A stretch of DNA of 64,000 bases from VRUE01 sp963780815 (GTDB taxonomy: Bacteria; Actinomycetota; Thermoleophilia; Solirubrobacterales; 70-9): the NCBI GenBank assembly GCA_963780815.1, contig CAWADG010000009.1:62001-126000 (forward strand), given 5' to 3'. The notes below the pieces were generated by a model. That model worked only from the letters and a program-made list of their open reading frames with translations, made no database searches and was not told the DNA's origin. The translations under genes and the position numbers were made by a program. Shown here in pieces: positions 44,925 to 54,756 of this stretch (its first letter is position 1; each line of letters starts with the position of its first letter).

Positions 44925-44963
44925 GCCGCCTCTACTTCGACTGCAATGCGCGCCCTAGCCGAA

Positions 44964-45010
44964 TCGGTCTACGAAACCGAAGGTCACAGGTTCGAATCCT
45001 GTCGGGTGCG
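44964..45010 (+). repeat. tRNA-Arg(ACG) 3'-half remnant
   Basis: TCGGT-CTACGAA-ACCGA anticodon arm, AGGTC, T-arm ACAGG-TTCGAAT-CCTGT and acceptor CGGGTGC. It lacks a proper 5' half. The same half occurs at 27722-27768; together they may mark ends of one or more integrated elements aimed at tRNA-Arg. Confidence 0.75.
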
Positions 45011-45485
45011 CTGACATCCCGTCGTAAACCGGGAGATTTCAGCCCGGGAGCTGGGGACGGCCGGCGAGCTGGGGACCAATCAGGGGCCGATTCACTTTGT
45101 CAACCGTCGGGTTTAGCCAGCCTTTGACGCTTCCCCCCGCTGTTCATCTCCGACCCCGCCAAGCTGAAGACAGCCGGAGCAGCAAGGAAGATCGACGGCA
45201 ACGCCAGCGTGCGGCCGAGTGGGGCGACGGTGCGCCGCCCAGCTCGAACCGCCCGCCTTGCTTCAGACCCTCTCGTTGCAGTCGTGCTTCTTCAGGAGCT
45301 TGTTCTCCTGATTCGTCTGCTTAGCCGTGGGGTGCTTGTGCGCCTTCTTCCACTGGCTCAGTTGATTCGTGCACTGATTGTGGTTCCAGTGCTCATGGTG
45401 CCCGCTGCTATCTGCAAGAACCGACGCTGCGGCTCCGCTGAACGCGAGCGACCGTTGAACCGGCCGCGGTACGATCGGCAGGGAG
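45011..45485. other. No gene seen
   Basis: Between the tRNA-Arg remnant and the CSLREA protein. Long minus-strand frames here are antisense shadows. No repeat or RNA was identified. Confidence 0.5.
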
Positions 45486-47759
45486 ATGTGGGCGAGGACC
45501 GTACTGGGCATTGCGTTCATCGTCGGCCTGCTGGCCGCGGCGCCCGCCCAAGCGGCGACCATCAACGTGACCACCACGACCGATGAGCTGACCGCCGGCG
45601 ACGGGCAGTGCTCCCTGCGGGAGGCGATCTCAACGGTCAACGGGAACGGCAACGGGGACTGCTCGGCCGCGGAGAGCGGCGCGAACACGATCGTGCTCGG
45701 GGCGAGCACATATCCGCTGACGTTGGCCGGCTTTCTCGTCAGTGGCAACCCGACCGGGTGCCTTTCGACCTTTGTGCCCGACTTCACCGATAACTCGCGG
45801 GACGAGCTGAGTGTCTCCGGCACAGTGCAGAACCTGACGATCGAAGGGGCGGGCCCGGGCCAGACCGTCATCGACGCCTGCAGGGTTGGCGACCGCGCGC
45901 TCGAGGTCAACTCGGGCGCGACCGTCACTCTGCGCGGCTTGACCATCACGAACGGCCACGCGCGACGAGGTGAAGCCGGAAGCAACTCCGGCACATCCGG
46001 AAGCACCGGCGGAGCCGGCAATCCCGGCGCCAACGGGGGCGGGATCCTGAACGAGGGCACCCTGACTCTTGTCCACTGTGCGGTCACTGCCAGTCACGCC
46101 GGCGATGGCGGCAACGGAGGGCAGGGCGGTCCACTCGGGGGCAGCGGAGGCGTGGGGGCCAGCGGTGGCCAGGGCGGGGGGATCTTTTCGAATGGCACGC
46201 TCACGGTAAGCGACAGCACGATCAGCGGTAACAGCGCCGGCAGCGGTGGCGTGGGGGGTGTCGGTACTCATGGCAGCATCGCCAACGCGCAGTCCGGCAA
46301 CGGTGGCTCGGGGGGCAGCGGAGGCGGCGGGGGTGGCGGCGGCGGCGTCGCCATCGAGGGCGGGACGGCGACGATCACCACGAGCACGATCGAGGGCAAC
46401 AGGAGCGGAGCCGGCGGCAGGGCGCAGCCGGGCGAAGACAGTGACCCATCTCAGGGCTTTGGCGGCGAGGGGGGCTCAGGTGGCTCGGGCGGCAACGGCG
46501 CCGGCATCGCGAGCGCCGGCGCCAGTGTGTCGCTGCAGGCAACGAACGACACGGTCGAGGGCAACGTCACGGCCGACGGGGCAAACGGGCAGAACGCGGG
46601 CGGCGGCGTTGGCGGAGAGGATGGCCAGCCCGGCAACGGTGGTAGTGGCGGATACGGCGCCGGGCTCCTCGATGTGCACTCGGCGGTGCAACTTGCCAAC
46701 CTGACGGTCGCCGATAACTCGACCGGCAAGGGTGGGAGCGGCGGCGCGGCCAGCAACACCCACCCGGCTGGTACCGCCGGCTCGGACGGTCACGGCGGTG
46801 GAATCTACGCCACGCTGTCGTCACCCACGCTCCAGAACACGCTTCTAAACGACAACGAGCCCGGCGGCGATTGTCGCGGCACGGTTACCGACGGAGGCCA
46901 CAACCTCATCTTCTCCCCGCCGTCGATCGGTCCTCTCCCGCCGCCGGATCTGTGCGACGTTACGAACTTCATCAAGGCGGACCCCAAGCTTGCGCCCTTG
47001 GCCGACAACGGCGGGCCGACGCAGACGATGCGCCTGCAGCCCGGGAGCCCGGCGATCGATCAGGTCCCGACCTCTGGTGCAGGCTGCCCGCAAGCCGACC
47101 AGCGCGGCGTCACCCGACCCGGTGGCGCGGCCTGCGACATCGGCTCCTATGAGGCCGCCCCGCCTCAAGCAACGACCGGACCCGCGAGCGAGATCGGCGC
47201 AGCCGCGGCGACGCTTACCGCAGCAGTCACGGCCAACGCCTCCGATGCGAGCGTCCACTTCGAATACGGCACGAACACCGGCTACGGAAGAAGCACGGCG
47301 GATCAGCACGTGGCGGGGGTGGCCGCCGTTTCGGTCCTGGCCGGGGTGAGCGCCCTGACACCTGGGATGACCTACCACTACCGGGTCGCCGCGAGCTCGA
47401 TTGACGGAACGACCTATGGCGCCGACCTCACGTTTCATGCCCCTTCGGTGCAGATCAGGCGTCTGAAGATCAAGCCGAGGCGCGTGCATCGCAAGCGGGG
47501 AGCGAAGGTGAGCTACATCGACTCCGCTGCTTCCAGGACCCACTTCGTCCTGAGCCGCTGCACAAAGTTCGTCAAGAGGCACTGCAAGCGATACAAGCGC
47601 GTGCGTTCCTTCACACGCCACGACGTCGCCGGGCGCAACAGCTTCCACCTGCGCGTAAAAGGCCTCGCGCGCGGGCGCTACAGACTCGCCGCGACCCCCA
47701 GCTTTGGTGGGGCTGAGGGCGCGACCGTCACGGTCAAGTTCAGGGTCTTATTGCGGTGA
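45486..47759 (+). CDS. Large secreted CSLREA/right-handed beta-helix protein
   Basis: 757 residues with a signal peptide ('VLGIAFIVGLLAAAPAQA'). The 'CSLREAI' motif lies near residue 42. A long right-handed beta-helix follows, with Gly/Ser-rich insertions ('GGSGGGGGGGGGVAIEGG') and repeats such as 'GGGILNEGTLTLVHC' and 'GGIFSNGTLTVSDSTISGN'. 'PLADNGGPTQTMRLQPGSPA' and 'GCPQADQRGVTRP' are typical of choice-of-anchor Q proteins. A fibronectin-like module ('VHFEYGTNTGYG') and a Lys/Arg-rich C-terminal domain close it. Probably a cell-surface adhesin or polysaccharide-associated protein. Confidence 0.85.
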   Translation: MWARTVLGIAFIVGLLAAAPAQAATINVTTTTDELTAGDGQCSLREAISTVNGNGNGDCSAAESGANTIVLGASTYPLTLAGFLVSGNPTGCLSTFVPDFTDNSRDELSVSGTVQNLTIEGAGPGQTVIDACRVGDRALEVNSGATVTLRGLTITNGHARRGEAGSNSGTSGSTGGAGNPGANGGGILNEGTLTLVHCAVTASHAGDGGNGGQGGPLGGSGGVGASGGQGGGIFSNGTLTVSDSTISGNSAGSGGVGGVGTHGSIANAQSGNGGSGGSGGGGGGGGGVAIEGGTATITTSTIEGNRSGAGGRAQPGEDSDPSQGFGGEGGSGGSGGNGAGIASAGASVSLQATNDTVEGNVTADGANGQNAGGGVGGEDGQPGNGGSGGYGAGLLDVHSAVQLANLTVADNSTGKGGSGGAASNTHPAGTAGSDGHGGGIYATLSSPTLQNTLLNDNEPGGDCRGTVTDGGHNLIFSPPSIGPLPPPDLCDVTNFIKADPKLAPLADNGGPTQTMRLQPGSPAIDQVPTSGAGCPQADQRGVTRPGGAACDIGSYEAAPPQATTGPASEIGAAAATLTAAVTANASDASVHFEYGTNTGYGRSTADQHVAGVAAVSVLAGVSALTPGMTYHYRVAASSIDGTTYGADLTFHAPSVQIRRLKIKPRRVHRKRGAKVSYIDSAASRTHFVLSRCTKFVKRHCKRYKRVRSFTRHDVAGRNSFHLRVKGLARGRYRLAATPSFGGAEGATVTVKFRVLLR

Positions 47760-48224
47760 GTCGAGCACGGCTTGCCCGCGGCCGTTCGCTGGAGCCTCGG
47801 CGATCAATTCTCTGAGCGTGAACAGCTCCGAGCGCACCACCCCCCGCCTCCCCGAGGAGCTCACGGGCGACCGCCCGATTTCGCGCGAGATCGAGGCGGT
47901 GCCACTCGCACAGGAACGACCACGCAGTCGGAGGAACCACCCGAGACATCAGCAGATCTCCGATGGGGCGGATGCGGGTTGCGATCGCCGCGGTGCCACG
48001 AATGAGCGCCCGCGTCGCGCTCGGTGCGCGGGCCTCGCGAGCGAACCGCCGGGCGAGCAGCTCGTCGCCCATCAGCCCCCCGAGCATCATCGTCGTAAAC
48101 AACGGACCGCGGCCGGGTGCATACGGCAGCAGCGGGCTCGATGGCGTGCGCGATGGCGACCCCGAATAGGCAAACGGCGGCGAGTGCGGGATCCGACGCC
48201 GATCGAGCTCGGGCCCTGCTGGGG
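47760..48224. other. No assignable gene; possible decayed coding sequence on minus strand
   Basis: A minus-strand frame (47740-48102) starting 'MFTTMMLGGLMGDELLARRF' and another just upstream in a different frame could be pieces of one broken gene, but no family is recognised. Confidence 0.35.
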
Positions 48225-48626
48225 CTAGTCAGCCCACCAATCGCGCCGGCCATCGACGTCCTCGCGCGGAGCCTCGCCGAGATGGGGCGCGCCGATGACG
48301 AGGATCTCGAGGCCCTCCGGCCCGGCCTCGTAGCCTCGCCACGTACCGGGCGGAACCCGCACCGCGTCCCATTCCCTGAGCTCGACGACCTCGTCGTCGA
48401 GCTTCATCCGCCCGCTCCCACGCAGGACCACGTACACCTCCTCCTGTTCCTTGTGCGTGTGGCCGTACGGAAAGCGATAGCCGGGGGGGACGCGCTGGTA
48501 GCCCAGGCCGGATTTCTCGAGCTCGAGCACCTCGGTCGCCAAGCGGAACTCCAGGTCCGGCGCGCCATCGAACTTGGACCCGACGTCCTCCAGGTCCTCC
48601 TTGAGGTTCCTGAGAGTGAACGGCAC
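48225..48626 (-). CDS. Cupin-domain protein
   Basis: 133 residues with one cupin barrel. Motif 1 'FPYGHTHKEQEEVYVVLRGSG' carries the His-x-His and Glu metal ligands, and motif 2 is 'VRVPPGTWRGYEAGPEGLE', in which the usual last His is replaced. 'RMKLDDEVVELREWDAVRV' lies between them. Phosphomannose-isomerase-like or sensor roles are possible. It stands downstream of an ECF sigma gene on the same strand, separated by about 50 bp. Confidence 0.82.
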   Translation of the reverse strand: MPFTLRNLKEDLEDVGSKFDGAPDLEFRLATEVLELEKSGLGYQRVPPGYRFPYGHTHKEQEEVYVVLRGSGRMKLDDEVVELREWDAVRVPPGTWRGYEAGPEGLEILVIGAPHLGEAPREDVDGRRDWWAD

Positions 48627-48679
48627 GGCGCAATCCTATGGCCCCCTGGCTGGATTGAGGTGTTTGGCCAGGGAGCGAT

Positions 48680-49225
48680 CTATGGCCGGGAAAGCGCCTT
48701 CGCGACCCGGGCACGGGCTCTGAATAGGCGGCTGGTAATCGTCCCTTCAGGGACCTGCATGGCCCTGGCGGCCTCGCCGTAGGAGAGGCCTGCTACGTCG
48801 ACGGCAACGAGCACATCGCGCGACGCGGCGGGCAGCGCCGCGATCGTCGCGAACACCTCGCGCGTCTCTGCCGCCACCGGCGGCTGCGTGGCGCCGTCGG
48901 AGTCGGGCAGTTCCAGCGACTCGAACTCGGAACTCGTTGCCTGGGGGCGGCGCGCCGCCTTGCGGCGGTTGTTAAGGAAGGTATTGCGCACCGCGCGCAG
49001 GAGGTAGGCGAGGTCGTCGTCGTTTCGCACCAGGCGGGGACGCATCAGGACGCTGGCGTAGGTGTCCTGCACGAGGTCCTCCGCGTCCTCGCGCGAGCCG
49101 CACAGCGCCCACGCGGCGCGGAAGAGTCGATCGAAGTGATCGCCGAGCGTCCGTGGATCGAGGAGGTGCTCCGACGCCGTCGTGGTCTCTGCGGGGCGCG
49201 TCTTCTCTGCGATCGGCATGCTCAT
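48680..49225 (-). CDS. ECF-type RNA polymerase sigma factor
   Basis: 181 residues. Region 2 'FDRLFRAAWALCGSREDAEDLVQDTY' and 'LRAVRNTFLNNRRK' binds core polymerase and the -10; region 4 'VFATIAALPAASRDVLVAVDVAGLSYGEAARAM' with 'VPEGTITSRLFRARARVAKAL' binds the -35. No anti-sigma gene is adjacent. The His-rich peptide and lipoprotein genes upstream on the same strand could be among its targets (inference). Confidence 0.9.
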   Translation of the reverse strand: MSMPIAEKTRPAETTTASEHLLDPRTLGDHFDRLFRAAWALCGSREDAEDLVQDTYASVLMRPRLVRNDDDLAYLLRAVRNTFLNNRRKAARRPQATSSEFESLELPDSDGATQPPVAAETREVFATIAALPAASRDVLVAVDVAGLSYGEAARAMQVPEGTITSRLFRARARVAKALSRP

Positions 49226-49423
49226 CCTGATCCGCGCCTACCCGGGTGCTGATCGCATCCGGATTCGTGCTTGGGGCGGCGAGCGGTACGGGTTCGACCG
49301 CGGCCTCCTCGTTCGACCGCTCGCAGCCGCCAACCCGCCTCGGGCGGGTTGGCGAGAACGAGTACGGCGGCGGCGGAGGGCGGAAGCTCGAAGCGTCCGT
49401 TCTTCCACCCCCCGTTCGTCTCG

Positions 49424-49612
49424 CTAGACGTTGCCGTCGCCATCGCTCGGACCACCGCTGTTGTCGGCGTCGTGATCTCCGCCGTTGTGCTGCGGGATGC
49501 CGCGATGGTGGTGACGGTGGTGTCCCGCCGTCGCGGCCGGCACCGCACCTGCGGCGACGATCCCCATTACGGCGAGGACCACTGCGATCCGGGCCTTCAT
49601 TGTCGAGAGCAT
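49424..49612 (-). CDS. Small secreted His-rich peptide
   Basis: 62 residues with an AGGAG site 6 nt before the ATG. The signal peptide 'IAVVLAVMGIVAAGAVPAATA' leaves a mature piece of about 34 residues, 'GHHRHHHRG' followed by an Asp/Gly/Asn-rich tail. The His cluster could bind metal; the acidic tail may stay disordered. No family recognised. Confidence 0.6.
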   Translation of the reverse strand: MLSTMKARIAVVLAVMGIVAAGAVPAATAGHHRHHHRGIPQHNGGDHDADNSGGPSDGDGNV

Positions 49613-49637
49613 CGTTTTCTCCTTGTGGTTTGGGTGG

Positions 49638-50300
49638 TCATGTGAGGAAGCTCGATATGGCGCGCTCCAGCGCAGGTCCCTGCCGCGACCACTGCGCGGG
49701 CGGCGCCGCGCCGACCACGACCGTCGTCGCCTTCGCGCCGGCGACGATGCAGGCGACCTCGCGGTAGCTGCGCCCGGTCGACGACCTGTAGACGTCGATC
49801 ACGCAGGAGCCGTGCCCGCTTCGGAACCGGAGGCCTGTCGCCGAGGCGACAGGCCTGACGTCCACGTCGCCCTCATCGCGGTTGTGGTCGAGCCGGAAGC
49901 TGCCCCAATTCGACAGCCTCTCCGTGCCCTGTCGGGGCGTTGCATTCAGGTAACCCCGGATCTCCCCGTTCGGCGCCCGGACGGCGGCGGAGAAGGTGCC
50001 GGGGTCGGATTGGATCGATTGCCAGCCGAGCGGATAGGCAAGCCGAGCCACGCCGCCTGGGAGCCGGCCGGTGTGCCATTGGCGGGGCGGAGGCGACGGG
50101 TCCAGCCAGGCGAACGCTCGCGCCTGTCGCGCCTGGCTCGTCGACCGCGGCGCCGATGTGGTGCTCGAGGAGCCCCCGCCGCAACCTGTGAGCGCGAGCG
50201 CGAGCGTGGCGAGCATCGCTGCCGCGGCCGCCGCCAGGGGCCTGTCGTTGGGCCATCTTGATCTGGTCGGAAGGGTTGGATTTGGTCGCATGTCGGACAT
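49638..50300 (-). CDS. Lipoprotein, unknown
   Basis: 220 residues. The signal has the lipobox 'LALALTGC' near residue 38, followed by a Gly/Ser/Thr linker. The body has 'GRLPGGVARLAYPLGWQSI', 'GEIRGYLNATPRQGTERLSN' and 'GLRFRSGHGSCVIDVYRSS', as in small surface lipoproteins of unknown role. The ATG at 50300 has AAAGGA at a good distance. It lies between the His-rich peptide gene and the tautomerase gene, all on the minus strand. Confidence 0.75.
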   Translation of the reverse strand: MSDMRPNPTLPTRSRWPNDRPLAAAAAAMLATLALALTGCGGGSSSTTSAPRSTSQARQARAFAWLDPSPPPRQWHTGRLPGGVARLAYPLGWQSIQSDPGTFSAAVRAPNGEIRGYLNATPRQGTERLSNWGSFRLDHNRDEGDVDVRPVASATGLRFRSGHGSCVIDVYRSSTGRSYREVACIVAGAKATTVVVGAAPPAQWSRQGPALERAISSFLT

Positions 50301-50337
50301 CTGGGGTCCTTTCTCGAGACGAAGGTCCCGCCGGTGG

Positions 50338-50565
50338 TCAACCGTGGGTGTCGGCGCGTCCGAGCGCCTTGATGTCGTCGGCGGTGAGGAGCTCGTCGCC
50401 GACTCCCCACTCGCCGCTGGCGACCTCCTCGAGCACGCACCACGTGCGCGGGCGCATGCACTCGCCCTCGATCGCGACCATCGCGTCTGTGAGGCGCTCG
50501 ACGATCTCCTGCTTCTGAGGTGTCGTGAAGACGCCCGCGATGACCTTGACCTGAATGAGTGACAT
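50338..50565 (-). CDS. 4-oxalocrotonate-tautomerase-family protein lacking Pro1
   Basis: 75 residues with the beta-alpha-beta tautomerase fold: 'LIQVKVIAGVFTTPQKQEIVERL' at the N-terminus, 'RPRTWCVLEEV' and 'WGVGD'. In this superfamily Pro1 after Met removal is the catalytic base. Here residue 2 is Ser (codon TCA; a T-to-C change would restore Pro), so normal tautomerase activity is doubtful. It is divergent from the large regulator gene. Confidence 0.82.
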   Translation of the reverse strand: MSLIQVKVIAGVFTTPQKQEIVERLTDAMVAIEGECMRPRTWCVLEEVASGEWGVGDELLTADDIKALGRADTHG

Positions 50566-50568
50566 CTT

Positions 50569-53568
50569 GTGTTCCTCCTCGGGAGGGGTTGCCGGTGCGG
50601 CCATCGTCCGCCCGGGCGGCGCCCCGCACATCGGGCACAACCCCTGACATCGACCCCCGAACATTGCGCAGGCCCCCTCCGGCGGCCTACGATCATCCGC
50701 ATCGGCCAGCCTGCCCTTGCCCAGCCCGCCGCGCTGCTCGAGCGCGAGCGCGAGCTCGAGCGCATTGTCGTCGCGCTGCGCGCCGCGGGGCGCCAGGCCG
50801 GGGAAATCGTCGTCATCGAGGGCGCTGCCGGGATGGGGAAGTCGCGGCTGCTCGAAGAGGCACGCGCGCGTGCCTCGGACCTCGGTCTCAGGGTGGTGGG
50901 CGCGCGGGCGACGGAGCTTGAGCAGGGGTTCCCATTCGGGGTCGTCCGCCAGCTCTTCGAGCGCCCTCTGCTGGAGGCCGACAGCGCCGAGCGCGAGAGC
51001 TGGCTTTCTGGAGCGGCGGCGCTGGCCGCCGACCTGCTCATCAGCGCCCCGCCGTCGGGCTCCGAGGCGCCGGCGCCGGGTCCAGCCGCGACCGATCCGG
51101 GCTATGCCCTGCATCACGGCCTCTACTGGCTGGCCTCGAACCTCGCCGCCAATTCGTCGCTCACCCTGGTCGTCGACGACCTCCAGTGGTGTGACGCGCC
51201 ATCGGTACGAACCCTGGCGTTCATCGCGCGCCGGCTCGAGGGGCTGCCGCTCTCGCTCGTTCTCGCGACGCGGCCGCTCGATCCCGCGCTCAACCCCGAG
51301 GCTGCGACGCTCGTCGGCGATCCCGGCACCGAAACGCTGGTCCTCCCCCCGCTGACGAAGGCGGCCATCGGCGATGTGGTGGCCGCGCGGTTGGGCGGCA
51401 AGCCAGAGGATCGGTTCATCCACGCGTGTCTCGAGGTGACTGGCGGGAATCCGTTTCTCGTCGGGGAGCTGCTCGACGAGGCGGCGGCTCGCGGCCTCGC
51501 CCCCACGGCGCTCGCCGCCGCCGATCTCCGCGAGATAGTTCCCCGCGGCGTCGCCAACGCGGTGCTGCTTCGCCTGGCGAGGCAGCCGCCAGCGGCCACC
51601 GCGCTGGCCCGGGCGCTCAGCGCCCTGGGCGATGGCGCGCAGGTGGGCGACGCGGGTCAGCTGGCCGGACTCAAGGGCACCGAGCTGGAAGCGGCGATGG
51701 AGGCACTCGTCTTCGCCGGCGTCGTGGATTCCGGCGCGACGGTCCGTTTTACCCACCCGATCTTGCGGACGGCGATCCACGACGACCTCTCGCCTGCCGA
51801 GCGCGAGAGCCTGCACCATTCCGCAGCGGCGATCCTGCGCGAGCGCGGATCACCGGTGGGCCGGGTCGCCGCGCAGGTCATGCACACCGAGCCCGCCGCT
51901 GATCCCGGCGCGGTGGCGCTACTGCGGGACGCGGCTCGCGACGCACTCGCCCTCGGCGACGCGGCGGGCGCGGCCGCCCTGCTCTCCCGCGCCCTCGACG
52001 AGCCTCCCCCTATCGGCGACCGTGCCGCGGTCCTGCTCGAGCTCGGCCAGGCGCGCGCCCGCACGGGCGCACCGGACGCGATCGAGCCGCTGACCGAGAT
52101 CGTCGAGCGCAGCGAGGAGGCCACCGCGATCGCCGCGGCGGCGATCGAGCTCGGGGGCATGCTCTTCTTCACCGGTCGCGCCGCCGAGGGGGCGGCGATC
52201 CTGCGCCGCGCCCAGGAGCGGCTCCCGGCCGAGGAGCCGGCACGCGGGCAGCTCGAGGTCGCGCTACTTGGCCTCAGCTCCACCTCGGCGTCAGCCCGGC
52301 GCGAGGCCGAGGCCGCGATCGATTCCCTGCGAGACCCGGGCGGTCCCGCATGCGACGTGCTGGAGGCCACCACGCTCGCCACGCTGGCGATGAACGAGGT
52401 GCTGTACGTGGGCTCGGCGTCCGCCACCATCGACCTTGCCGAGCGCGCGATCGCGGCGGGCCTTCCGCCCGAGCCTCACCGCGGCGAGAATTGGGCGAAC
52501 CTGGCCCTGGCGGCCCTCGGGGCCGCGGACGGTCTCGACGCGGCCCTCCGTGGCACCGACGAGATCCTGGCGCAGGCGCGCGACCGCGGAGCGGCACTCA
52601 CGGTTGTGACGATGTCCGCGCTTCGAGCGCTCATCGCATTGCGTCGCGGAGACCTCTCCGACGCCCAGGCGGATGCACAGGCGGCAATCGAGCTCGCCCC
52701 CGAGCTGCTGGGCGCAAGGTTCCTCATCCTGGCGGTGTCGGCGGCCGTGCTCGCGGGCCTCGAGTGTGACGAGACCCCTGACTCCCTGCGCCGGCTCATC
52801 GACCGCGCCGGCGTTCGCTACGACACCGAGTTCACGTCGAGCTCCCAGCTTCGCTACGCCTCCGGCGTGCTTCGCGCCGCGGCCGGCAACCACGAAGCCG
52901 CGATCGAGGAGCTGCGTGGTTGCGGATCCCTCCATCCCGCGTTCGGCGGTGAGAACCCGGCGATACTCCCGTGGCGCTCGGCCGCGGCGCTCTCGCTGTC
53001 CGAGCTCGGTCGGAACGACGAGGCTCGCGAGTTGGCCGCCGACGAGGTGCGCCGCGCGCAGGCATTCGGGGCGGCGCGCGCGATCGGCATCGCACTCCGC
53101 ACCGACGCCCTCGTCGGCCCCCCCGCGAAGCGGTCGAAAGGGCTCGCGGCGGCGCTCGAGGTGCTGGCGCCATCGCCGGCGCGGCTCGAGCATGCGCGTG
53201 TTCTCGTCGACCTCGGCGCCACACTTCGGGCGGCGGGAAAGCGGACCGCCGCCCGAGAGCCCCTGCTCGATGGGCTCACGCTGGCCGCCCGCTGCGGAGC
53301 GCGGACCCTGGAGCGCCGGGCGCGGTCAGAGCTGGCGGCGATTGGCGTCCGACCCCGTACGTCGGAGCGCAGTGGCGAGGACTCGTTGACGCCCAGCGAG
53401 CGGCGCGTTGCCGAGCTCGCCGCGGCCGGCGGCACGAACCGTGAGATCGCACAGAAGCTCTTCGTCACCGAGAAGACGGTTGAGACCCATCTGGGACGAG
53501 CGTTTCGCAAGCTCGAGATTTCGTCTCGCCGACAGCTCCCCGACGTGCTCGCGGGCGCAGCCGCCTGA
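50569..53568 (+). CDS. Large LuxR-family regulator with AAA-type ATPase
   Basis: Up to 999 residues. After an uncertain start (GTG 50569; the homologous part begins near 50700) come 'LLERERELERIVVAL', Walker A 'GAAGMGKSRLLEEA', Walker B 'LTLVVDDLQWCD', a long helical TPR-like region and a C-terminal LuxR HTH, 'SLTPSERRVAELAAAGGTNR' with 'EKTVETHLGRAFRKLEIS'. This LAL (large ATP-binding LuxR) layout is that of ATP- and ligand-responsive transcription activators. Its targets are unknown; the divergent tautomerase gene is a candidate. Confidence 0.85.
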   Translation: MFLLGRGCRCGHRPPGRRPAHRAQPLTSTPEHCAGPLRRPTIIRIGQPALAQPAALLERERELERIVVALRAAGRQAGEIVVIEGAAGMGKSRLLEEARARASDLGLRVVGARATELEQGFPFGVVRQLFERPLLEADSAERESWLSGAAALAADLLISAPPSGSEAPAPGPAATDPGYALHHGLYWLASNLAANSSLTLVVDDLQWCDAPSVRTLAFIARRLEGLPLSLVLATRPLDPALNPEAATLVGDPGTETLVLPPLTKAAIGDVVAARLGGKPEDRFIHACLEVTGGNPFLVGELLDEAAARGLAPTALAAADLREIVPRGVANAVLLRLARQPPAATALARALSALGDGAQVGDAGQLAGLKGTELEAAMEALVFAGVVDSGATVRFTHPILRTAIHDDLSPAERESLHHSAAAILRERGSPVGRVAAQVMHTEPAADPGAVALLRDAARDALALGDAAGAAALLSRALDEPPPIGDRAAVLLELGQARARTGAPDAIEPLTEIVERSEEATAIAAAAIELGGMLFFTGRAAEGAAILRRAQERLPAEEPARGQLEVALLGLSSTSASARREAEAAIDSLRDPGGPACDVLEATTLATLAMNEVLYVGSASATIDLAERAIAAGLPPEPHRGENWANLALAALGAADGLDAALRGTDEILAQARDRGAALTVVTMSALRALIALRRGDLSDAQADAQAAIELAPELLGARFLILAVSAAVLAGLECDETPDSLRRLIDRAGVRYDTEFTSSSQLRYASGVLRAAAGNHEAAIEELRGCGSLHPAFGGENPAILPWRSAAALSLSELGRNDEARELAADEVRRAQAFGAARAIGIALRTDALVGPPAKRSKGLAAALEVLAPSPARLEHARVLVDLGATLRAAGKRTAAREPLLDGLTLAARCGARTLERRARSELAAIGVRPRTSERSGEDSLTPSERRVAELAAAGGTNREIAQKLFVTEKTVETHLGRAFRKLEISSRRQLPDVLAGAAA

Positions 53569-53907
53569 CCGGTTGCTCTGCTCCGGCCGATCTACAGGTG
53601 GCCGCTGGCCGAGTGGATCGTTGACGTAGCGTGGGCTCACCCCCGATCTCTTGCCACTGTGTGGCGTCGCTGGCGAGGTCGATGCGAAAGGGCTCCACGG
53701 CTGCCCCTCCCAGTGCCTGAAGAGCGTCTGAGGATCGTGCAGGTGGACTTCCGCTTTGGCCACGCTGGCTCCGGCGATAGACCTGCCGTGGTGTCTGATG
53801 GAGCGCCGCATGCTTCACGGCATCGCGCGGCGAGGATCGTGAGTCGCCCCAAAAAGCAGAAGCGTCGGTTACTGTCGGCTACCTACGGAGCGACGACTGG
53901 AGCCGGA
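53569..53907. other. No gene seen
   Basis: Between the regulator and the methyltransferase. Short frames only, and no RNA or repeat recognised. Confidence 0.5.
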
Positions 53908-54756
53908 ATGAGTCTTGACCCGGATACATACCGCGAGCAGAGCCTCGAGACCTGGGGGAAGATGGCCCCCGGCTGGGAGGACCGGAACGAGTGGATGATC
54001 GGCATGACCGCACCGGTCAGCGAGTGGATCGTGGAGCGGGCCGACCCGCAGCCCGGCAGCACCGTCCTCGAGATCGCCGCCGGGCCGGGCGACCTCGGCT
54101 TCCGGGTCGCAGAACGGATCGGCGACTCGGGTCGCCTGATCTCCACTGACTTCTCCCCCAAGATGGTCGACGTTGGCCGCCGCTTGGGTGAGCAGCGCGG
54201 GCTCGGCAACGTCGCGTACAGGGTGCTGGACGCCGAGCGCATGGACCTCGAGGACGACAGCGTGGACGCTGTCGTCTGCCGCTGGGGCTACATGCTCATG
54301 GCCGACCCGGCGGTCGCTCTGAAGGAAACGAGGCGTGTTCTTCGCGACGGGGGATCACTGGCATTCGCCGTCTGGGCGACGCCCGACCGCAACCCCTGGG
54401 CGGCCATTCCCGGGATGACCCTGGTCCAAAGGGGCCACATGCCTCCTCCTGAGCCTGGAGGGCCTGGGATCTTCGCGATGGGGGATCCAGACCGGATTCA
54501 CGAGCTCGTTTCAGGGGCCGGCTTCGATGAACCCGAGGTCGACGAAATCGCATTTGATTTCCGCTACGCGGATTTCGACGATGTCTGGGACACGATCATC
54601 CGTCTTGCCGGCCCGCTCGCGGAAAAGATCGAGGCACTCGCGGATGACGAGCGCAACGCGACCCGGACGGCGATCATGGAGAACATGGCGTCCTTCCGCA
54701 ACGAGGACGGCTCATATACGGCCCCGGCCATGAGCTGGGGGGTGCTGGCAGGCTGA
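53908..54756 (+). CDS. Class I SAM-dependent methyltransferase
   Basis: 282 residues. Motif I is 'VLEIAAGPGDLGFRVAERIG', then 'LISTDFSPKMVDVGRRL', 'YRVLDAERMDLEDDSVDAVV' and 'LKETRRVLRDGGSLAFAVW', the pattern of UbiE/COQ5-like enzymes acting on small lipophilic or amino substrates. It is intact, unlike the methyltransferase at 27907. It stands alone; substrate unknown. Confidence 0.86.
   Translation: MSLDPDTYREQSLETWGKMAPGWEDRNEWMIGMTAPVSEWIVERADPQPGSTVLEIAAGPGDLGFRVAERIGDSGRLISTDFSPKMVDVGRRLGEQRGLGNVAYRVLDAERMDLEDDSVDAVVCRWGYMLMADPAVALKETRRVLRDGGSLAFAVWATPDRNPWAAIPGMTLVQRGHMPPPEPGGPGIFAMGDPDRIHELVSGAGFDEPEVDEIAFDFRYADFDDVWDTIIRLAGPLAEKIEALADDERNATRTAIMENMASFRNEDGSYTAPAMSWGVLAG

Noticed and set aside
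44964..45010. Functional tRNA-Arg gene
   Set aside because: The 3' half is good, but the upstream bases do not give an acceptor or D-arm that pairs with it.
45263..46087. Minus-strand gene overlapping the beta-helix protein
   Set aside because: No start site or domain, while the plus strand has a signal peptide and clear repeats.
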